The translations under genes and the position numbers were made by a program. DNA of 64,000 bases from Astropecten irregularis (Eukaryota; Echinodermata; Asteroidea; Paxillosida; Astropectinidae). The notes under the pieces are model-generated. The model searched no databases. It was not told where the DNA came from and saw only the letters and a list, made by a program, of their open reading frames with translations. The DNA lies in the NCBI GenBank assembly GCA_963971285.1, contig OZ020248.1, forward strand, positions 18,538,001-18,602,000. The letters run 5' to 3'. Shown here piece after piece: positions 45,901 through 54,900 of this stretch (the stretch's first letter is position 1; each line of letters opens with the position of its first letter).

Positions 45901-48900
45901 TGCTTGCTGCTGGTATTCAGCTGATTTCTGCAACATTTTGTTGAGTAGAGTTTCTTGATGACAGTAAGGGTGTCTGATGCACTCAATTTCTTTGTGTTGT
46001 TCATTCAGGACATAGCCACCTTGGAACGATTAATCAAAGATGATGAGGGTTCCTCTAAGAATCCCCTATTGGTAGTTGCTAATGCTGGCACACCATCAGC
46101 AGGACACACAGATAATCTCAACCGCCTTAGGACCATCTGTGATGAGTATGGGGTGTGGCTTCACGTGGAAGGGTAGGTCAAGATCTCTCTTACCTTGGGT
46201 TAACTTAGTTTCTTACGTTGGGTTAACTTAGTCTCTTACGTTGGGTTAACTCAGCCTAAAGCCTTGTTCAGACGTCACAAGAACTGTGGAGCTTAGCGAA
46301 TCCTGAGCCAGCTGCGCTTCCAAGACTTCACCGAGCTAATTGTCTTCACAGAATCTTGCACCAGCTTACTTGATTAACTCATTTCACTGTGAAATGCGTG
46401 CACAACCACGTGCACAACTTTGTGATATGAAACTTGCTCAACCACTTTTTTATTTGCATATTATCTATTTCCCGACCAAAATCATTTAGTACTCATCACT
46501 ATTTTATCCTTAAAAATACACCGAATTGAATCTTCTTTTATTGCAGGCACAATCTCGCAACCTTGGCTTTGGGTAAAGTTCCTACCTCGGTTTTAGTAAG
46601 TATTATGACAAATGTTTATTGGGGGTAAATGTACCACCATGAGCACATTTTGAGGGACGATAAAGGTTCATTGAACCTCTTGTTTCAGACAGTATCCCCA
46701 TTCAATGTATTTCAATGGAAATAACAAAGCAGTCATGAATATTCTCATGCCATGAGGCAAACTGCTAAAGATGCTTCCTGGGCAGAAGGGGTTAATAGTG
46801 TTTGCTGCTGACTGTATCAATGTCATGGTTAAAACCATTCATACTCTAGTTCATGTCTTATTGTTGTGGTTATTCTCCACACAGGCAGCCAAGAGAGTCA
46901 ACAGTCTGACCCTACAGCCTGGTGTGTGGTTAGGTCTACCTGGTATTACATCAGTTGTATCCTTACTGAACTCATCATGAGAAGAAATAAGGCCCAGTTT
47001 AATGCTGCTGCTTAATATAAGATAATTATCTGTATATGTTTGTTCATAGCACCAGTCAAGGCCTGATGTTTCGATCCTAGCAGGATCTTTCTCAAATGAA
47101 AACACCTTTGAAAAAGATCCTGCTAGGATCAAAACGTTAGGCCCTCCTAACTCCAAGCATATGTTTCTTCATTGTTTTTAGTACAGCTCTTGTTATGTCC
47201 AGTAAATTACTGTTTTGAGCAACATTTGGAATTGGGACCAGGGGTCGATTTCACCAAATTCATTGTAACTTACTATGAATTGTAGGACTTATGATTCATT
47301 GCAACCCTACATAGAAGTCGTAGGATACGATGGGTTATGCTTCGTAACTCGAGTTACGATCAAATCGTAGAGCTTCGTGAAATTGATCCCAAGTTATTAG
47401 AATTCATTTTTACGATCATATGAATGAAAATGTCACAGATTAAATTTTCAATAACTGATCTTAGTTTCTATTGCTATATGCAAACCATATATATGCATTA
47501 ATTAATCATATAAAGGTGTGAGTATGAATTGGTTATATACCTGCGCTAGCAAGCAGGATGTTATGTGTTCGAATTCTGCCCAAGCATCCTGCAAATAATT
47601 TCTTGCTGACAATACTGATAATATGCTGCTACAAAAACTGTTTGAAATGATCAGTATTGTGTGCATGCAGTGGAGCAATTTTCAGGCAACCTGGCAATTT
47701 TCGCTCTATCCAGGCATCGACATAGGTTGAAAAGGCTGTTATTTTATTGAGGCAAATTTTATTAGAATTATCTAGCAATAACTGATTAAAAGAACGACAT
47801 GGCCAGGATAGGGGTTGGGCATAATATGACCTGTGAATGTATTCTTTCTTTTGTAACATTTATGCTCATGTTACTTCATTGATTGTGATTATGAAATCCT
47901 TGACGCTAAATGAAACAGACGTTATACAAAACTGCAGATCCAGCCACGGTAAGTGTATTCACTCTCTGTTAATTCTTAATAATGTCATTCCAACAATATT
48001 TGGTCTTGAGGCCCGAGTGGGAATTAGGGTAGGGAGACACATGCATTTGCATAGCTAGAATTTTACTAATAGGGGTCACCGATGGGGGTGGGGGCACCAG
48101 TGGCCATTACGATAATGTGACCAAGTTATGTATACTATAAACCTACTACACTTACTGAGGCAATATATAGATTGATTGGGGCTCCAGTAATATTTTTTTA
48201 GGGGCAAGATTTATGTGATTTACTCATTTTATTTCTCTTTTTGACAACTTTTTTCTCATAATTTTCTGTTGTTTTGTGTATAATATTAGAGTTTAGCAGC
48301 TGGTGTTGGCTCATCACAGCTCCATGATAAACTCAGTGCCTTACCACTGTGGCTTAGTATGCAGTGTCTGGGCCATAATGGCATCCTGGCTAAACTCCAA
48401 AATGCTGCACAACTTGTAAGTACTCAGTCAGGTCCCGGTTAAAGATACAGGACAGGATTGGTAACACCCAAACAGAACTGTTCACAGATTTACGTATATA
48501 GTGTATCTTTCAGGGTATGAAGAAACATACATGTACCTTTAAAATATTTCCGCATGAAATGGTGTATTTATCCAGAAATTTATAAAACAAAGACCGAAAA
48601 CAGTTATGATCTTGGGGTAAGATCAAAACCATTCTTTATGTTTTATAAGAAAAATTGAGTCAGGTTTTTCTCTTGACTCGGATGTCGGATTGAGCTCAAA
48701 TTTTCAAAGGCTTTAATATTTCATGCACATGTTTGATCAGACAAGTGTGAGTGCTGTTCTGTGACCTTTACCAATCATGTATTATACCTTTTAAGTTAAA
48801 ACCTTTTCAAGCTGTTTCAGGTCTTCTGATTTAAGGGTTAAAGACTCTATAGACCTCTACTTCTGTAAGGTATGCCCTGTATGTGGCAGATTTTCTCATA

Positions 48901-51900
48901 GGCTAAATATCTGGACAAGGTAATTTTGAACATGGATGACATCTACAGTATTGTTAAGCAATGTTTATTATTTGTGCTGTACTGCTGTTAAACATAAGAA
49001 AAGGTTAGCTTTGAGTATAGAGACTGTGTAATATGTATGACTGTCTTTACTTTCAACAGAGCCAGCACATGCAGCAGAGGCTCAACTCACTGGGATCCAT
49101 TAACCTAGGGGTAAGTCAAAGCAAGGTGCTGACTTGTGTTCACACTGTCAATGTGCGCAGTTTGTGCGACCACTGCTGCTACAAATCCCTCATGCGGTTT
49201 GTACATCTTGTGTTGCAGTTGCCGCTGCTGCGATTACCCACTGCAGCTTTTGCAGCAAATAATGCTACTGCAACTGCAGGTGTGGGTTAAGCCCAAAACT
49301 ATTGTCAGTGTCAATTAATGTTGCTGTTGTAAACAATGTCTCTAATAAGCTATTGTTATCTGTATGTCAGTCACATTGTTATTTTTGTCATAATTGTCAA
49401 TATTTTATCTGTTTTCCGCTTATATTATTTCATTATGGACTTTGATATTACTAAATGCCTTTGTGGAAAATATTTTATAAGGAAGCAGAAATGAAACGAT
49501 ATGATCCACATTGTTGTAATTTTATGGAGCTTTTCAAGTTTACTTGAGGTTTATTTATTGACCTTTGTCATTCAGGGAAAATATCCGAAAGGCAGCAACC
49601 AGCTAGTGCTAGAGGGCTCTATCAAGGAGATATTCACAAAGACTATTCAAGTATTGGTAAGTCTGAAGTCTAAAGATCATTCATTAAACAACTAAGGAAA
49701 CTGTCAAACTGACTAGGTTTTTTCTTTAAAGTCATCCTAAGGTGAATAAAGGAAAACTGACCAAAGTAGGATTCAAACCTGCAACCTCCAGAATACTGTA
49801 CCGGCACTCTACCAACTGAGCTATCCTGCCCTTTGTTGGTGCTGTTCCAAATTGTCAATTATCTTTGTTTGTTTGACAGTCATAAGCCATGAAACCACGC
49901 ACATACCGCTATATCCCAAGGATCATTTAAGATACACGAAACATTAGCAATGCTGCAACCTGAGAAACAGTACATTGGGGATCACTCAAAGAGGATACAT
50001 TTTTTAATCAACATGAAATCATCAAATAGACCACAAGATTAAATTACATCTCTGGAATGGTAACTAACATCTGCATATTTAACAGCTACTCTCACTTAGG
50101 TTTTGTTTTCAATATCTTTGTATTTTATTATTGTATACAGAGAGGAAATGTGTAACTTTGGATTTTGTGTATGTTTATATCATAGGCCCAGGTGGATGTA
50201 GTGTCCACAGTCATAGTATTCAAGTATGGTGATAGGCAGGAGGGTCCGGACCCAGACGATGGGCCTTTTGCTGATGGGCCTGAGGACCAGCCTATTAGTA
50301 GTCTGCCAGGTCCACTTCTAGATGCTTTCAATACATGGGTATGTAAAGAGAATTGAAAACCTTATGGAAAGGCTAAGGTTGTTCTTAGCTTAAAGAACCA
50401 CAACAACTGTACTTCAACCATGGACAGTTTTTCTCTTATTGAGGGCGTCTTCCATACCCATTCCATAACTTGCCTGAGGCTCGGCCTTTGTCTCTATCAT
50501 AAAAAAACAATGAATATACAGGTTGTAGTCTTACATTGAAGTTGGAACTTTATTTCCTTGTTCATACAGAGTATCTACTTGAAAGCCATAGCCACAAGTC
50601 AGTATGTTGATACCTGTGTCTTTAGAATGGATTTACAGAATGAAGCCTGAGCCAGAGCTGAAGCCTGAGGTTTCAAACACAGCCTCAGTTTAAATTTGTG
50701 TCAATGTTTTGGCCAGTGCTGTACTGGAAATTTGTCTCCATCTTACCTGAAGGGTTGAATTTTGAGTTGGATTGGAAGGGAATTAAACATCTTCGCTATC
50801 TTCGCTTATGATAGCAGACTTTTTTGCTTATGGATAGCGTATTTTACGGGACAGTTTTCGTTCTTATTACGCTAAGCAAGGACTTTCTGCTTTCCTAGAA
50901 GATCTTGTAAGCACAAAATTTTCTATTTCTGTTAGCGCTGATTCTATACTTACAGTAAGCAAAGCCATAAAATTAAGGCCAGATCCATTGCAAGCTTGGT
51001 TGAAGAGATTCATAGTGTCGCCCAGCACTGAGTAACCAAGTGCTTGGTAATTTGTAGTGATAAAGATATGCATATTTGATGATGTCATTGTTTTTGTTGG
51101 TCGTAGCTTGGTGGTGAGTTGAACAGGCAAAATTCCCGTGTGGCCGTGGATGTTGTAAATATGGACAAAGATGGTGTGTGCTTGAGATTCAGTCCTTTAC
51201 AGTCAGCATCATGTAAGTAAATTGGGTTCAGTCTCTGTGAAGATTCTGTGAAATGAATCGTTTTCATTCAGGTTAATTCGCTGTAGTTTTCAGACAATCT
51301 ATCTTCGCTTATGATAGCAGACTTTTTTGCTTACGGTTAGCGTATTTCACGGGAGAGTTTTTCTCACTTTCTCACTACGCTAAGCAAGGACTTTCTGCAT
51401 AATGCACATGACAGCACGTTAGCAGAAATGAATCAAGATTAGCCTAGAAATTCTTCGCTGGCCGATTAAGTGCTGTAAGTCTTGCTTACGGATTCCATGA
51501 AATAGATTACACGCGTAGCAGTGCCTGTAAGCACAAAAATAGGCCGTAATGGATTGCATGAAATTGGGCACTGTTCATAAGTACATTCCATCTTGTATGT
51601 ATTTGTACACGACACCATGGTATCAATAGTGATACCACTCAGTACTCGTGTGATGTTTCCAGGCTGTAACTAACCCATATATTTATTTATTTTTGCGTCA
51701 TAATTTCAGATAGGGGAACGAATGCTGACGATATTGACAATTTTATGGAGTGTCTAAAAATACTAATCGTGAGTTGATGTACAATACTTTTTCCTTTTTT
51801 CAAAAACCTGTATATGCAATTTAAATAAGATACTGACCAAGATAAACAAAAAAGGAAAGTTACTTGGTCAAATTTGGTTGAATCATGTTGGACTTGAACC

Positions 51901-54900
51901 CCAGACATCTGAAAATGATACCAGTGCTCAATATCGGGTATCAATCTCAATGTTGAAATCTTCACTATTGTCAAAACTTCGCTTGGAATTCTTGTCAGGA
52001 GTAGTGCTGTGCTTTTTATTCGGATATAGAGTAACCCACACGGATCGAACGTTTCCGTTTACCAATTTTCAAAAAAGATTAACCGAAACCAACACCAAAA
52101 AAATATGGACTCACCGTAGCTCACGTTTGGTTCATGCTAAAAAAACATAACAGTCGTTTATTTTGTCCATTCCGCCAAGTAGAAACACACTGTTCTTATA
52201 TTTGATCTAAAAAACATCGTAAGAAGCCTTCCGATCGCGATCGAGATCCCTATTCTGACCGTCCATGTTGAAGATGTTCCAAAGTAGGCCTACCGTCATG
52301 ACGCGTCAGTTGCATTTTCCTAACCAATCTTACTTGAATTTCAGTCGGTTACTTTGTCCATATTTCAGGTAGAAACACACTTTTACGAACTTAATCTGAA
52401 AATATATCGTGCAAAAACCATCCGAAAGCGACAATCACTTTGAAGAAGACGTAAACAGTCAGCATGCTGTCTGATAATTTCCGTAACTATAGTACCCAAG
52501 CCCATCGTATAGCGTAATAGCCACGATAATTAACATGCACTTAGCGAAATACATACCAGATCTTACTCCATGTAGTCTGGAATTATTGCGCCCATGAGCC
52601 CAATACGCTGCTAGCTTCAGTCCTGTTGGCCGGAAGTGGTAAGCATAGTCATTGCACAATGTACATGTAATTGTGTGCAACGCAGCATCGCATGCACGTG
52701 CTCACAGCACAGTGAAGTCAGCACGGCCAGCGCACGTGTAGGCTTCAGTCGTGAAGGCCGGAAGTGCAGCGTACGTACATGTACATGGACATGACTTGTG
52801 CTGTCAAGTAGCGCTCTGGATCATGGACAGCATTACTGTCGGCTTCTGTGCAGATTTTGCGGTAAGAAATCTGCTTTTAACGTCGCAACCAGCAACAAAA
52901 TTTGCAGTAATCTGCTTGTTTTGGTCGTCGCGAAAAGTGTAAAAAGTACCTCTGTTAGCTCATGAGCTACTCTGATTTGTTTTGTATGAAGTTGCGCCAC
53001 CATAAAAATATCGCGATATTTCCGATATTTCGATTTTTTTCCGGGGCCCGATACGATTTTCCACATGAAAAAAAAAATCGCGATATCGATAAATATCGCG
53101 GCAGGTACCGCAGTTAATCATGAATATTAAATGATTTTTGGTCAGGAAATAGATAATATGCAAATTAGGCTTGCCCTTCACCGACATGGATGAGCACTGT
53201 ATACTCAGTGCTTGTGAGAGCACGTGAGAAAAAAAAAAAAAAATATTGGATTCGATTCACCCTGCAGACCCCAGCTAGCTCGGTGGCCTAGCAGGTAAGG
53301 CATCTGCACTAGTAAGCAGGAGGTCGTGGGTTCGAATCCCACCTGAGCAAGCATGTGATTTTTTCTCACGTGCCCTCACAAGCACTGAGTATACAGTGCT
53401 CATCCACGTCGGTGAAGGGCAAGCCTAATTTGCATATTATCTATTTCCCGACCAAAAAAAATCATTTAATATTCATGAGTTTCATGAAATCGACTCCTGA
53501 GCCTTATAAATGGAGCATTGCCTGAGAAACAAATATGAATTTATCTGTTCCCTTTTGGCACACACATAATTTAATTTTGTAACCTTGTATAAACCATTCT
53601 AAAACTGCAAGCTCTGGATTTTGTTTTTCTGATATTAGGAACATCTGAACTTCACATGTGAACACCGGCTTGAGTTCCAAGAGGCAGTAGAATCACGAGA
53701 GAATGTACTCTTTGTTGATATGGTGTCACATGGTGGCCTAGGCGTTATGCAGTAAGTGCATCCAGGTCTCATCTCAATACGCTGTATTTATTTATATCAA
53801 GAAATGTTCCCTGATTGCAAGATAACGAGGTAGTATAGCTTTGATTCAGGTGATTACAAATAGTGTGCCACCAAGAATTTGCAACGCGTTAGCCAATTAC
53901 AATGCACGGAAATTGTCGACCCAATCAGGAGGCAGACAACAGATTCTGCGCATTGTGATTGGTGAACACGTTGCAAACCCTTGGTGGCGCACTGTTTGGA
54001 ATTGCTTGTATTGTACAGGATGAGTCAAAAATAAGTTGACCGGGATTGGTGATGTTTTTATAAAGAAAAAAATGGCACATTTTAACAAGCACTCTCTCCT
54101 GCTTATTAGAAAAAAGATTGAAAGAAATTGATCATTCCTAAGAGGACTTATGTCTATTTTAATGAAGGTATTCATTTTGCATGCTGTCCACGGAATACTT
54201 GACAAAACCAATGAAGATGTTTAGATTCAGCCAAGCATTAACATTCTAAACATTCACCAATCTTGGTCAAGTTCTTTTTGACTCGCCCTGTGTAGAGTGG
54301 ACATTCAAACAGGTTGAGAAAAGAGATATACTTGGTGTCTCACGTAACGTAAGATAAATATTTACCGGTACTTTCAATCCATCATTTTGACTCTAGGTAA
54401 GTATTGTGTTATTACATTTAATGAAAGAGATTTAATAAGAAATCGTAAATTTCAGTCGTAAGTGTGTCCTGACATTGTACAACCAAGAAGAAATCTTTCA
54501 TTCAATCCTCCTTTGCATATGGAAACTGTTGATCAGTTTAACATCACTGGACTCTCTCCTGACAGATTCATCCCGGAGTATCTCAACGCCACTAAGAACA
54601 AAGAGACGGCCAACAAGGAACTGGATAAGATCAATGCTGAGATTGTCCAACGTCTACAGGCTGGTGAGAATGGTAGCTGCATCTGTGAGGTACAGACAGC
54701 TAATGGCACAGTGGCTGTAGGAGTAGGCGTTGTGACTGAGGGTATCAGTATTGATGACATAGTGGACCTAGTGTGGTCTACTGGCAAGGAACTGGAAGAC
54801 TCATCGAAGGTGAGATTTGGTTTTGGGGGGCAAAAGAATTAGCAGAGCCGAATTTGGAATAAGGGATAGGGTTTTTGTTGAAAGCATTGGTTAGGCCCTC

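Noticed and set aside
54456..54565. Exon 18 of PDXDC1 starting at the TTTCAG before 54456
   Set aside because: From exon 17 (phase 2) this acceptor gives the wrong frame for the conserved downstream part. The acceptor after CTCTCTCCTGACAG at 54565 restores it.
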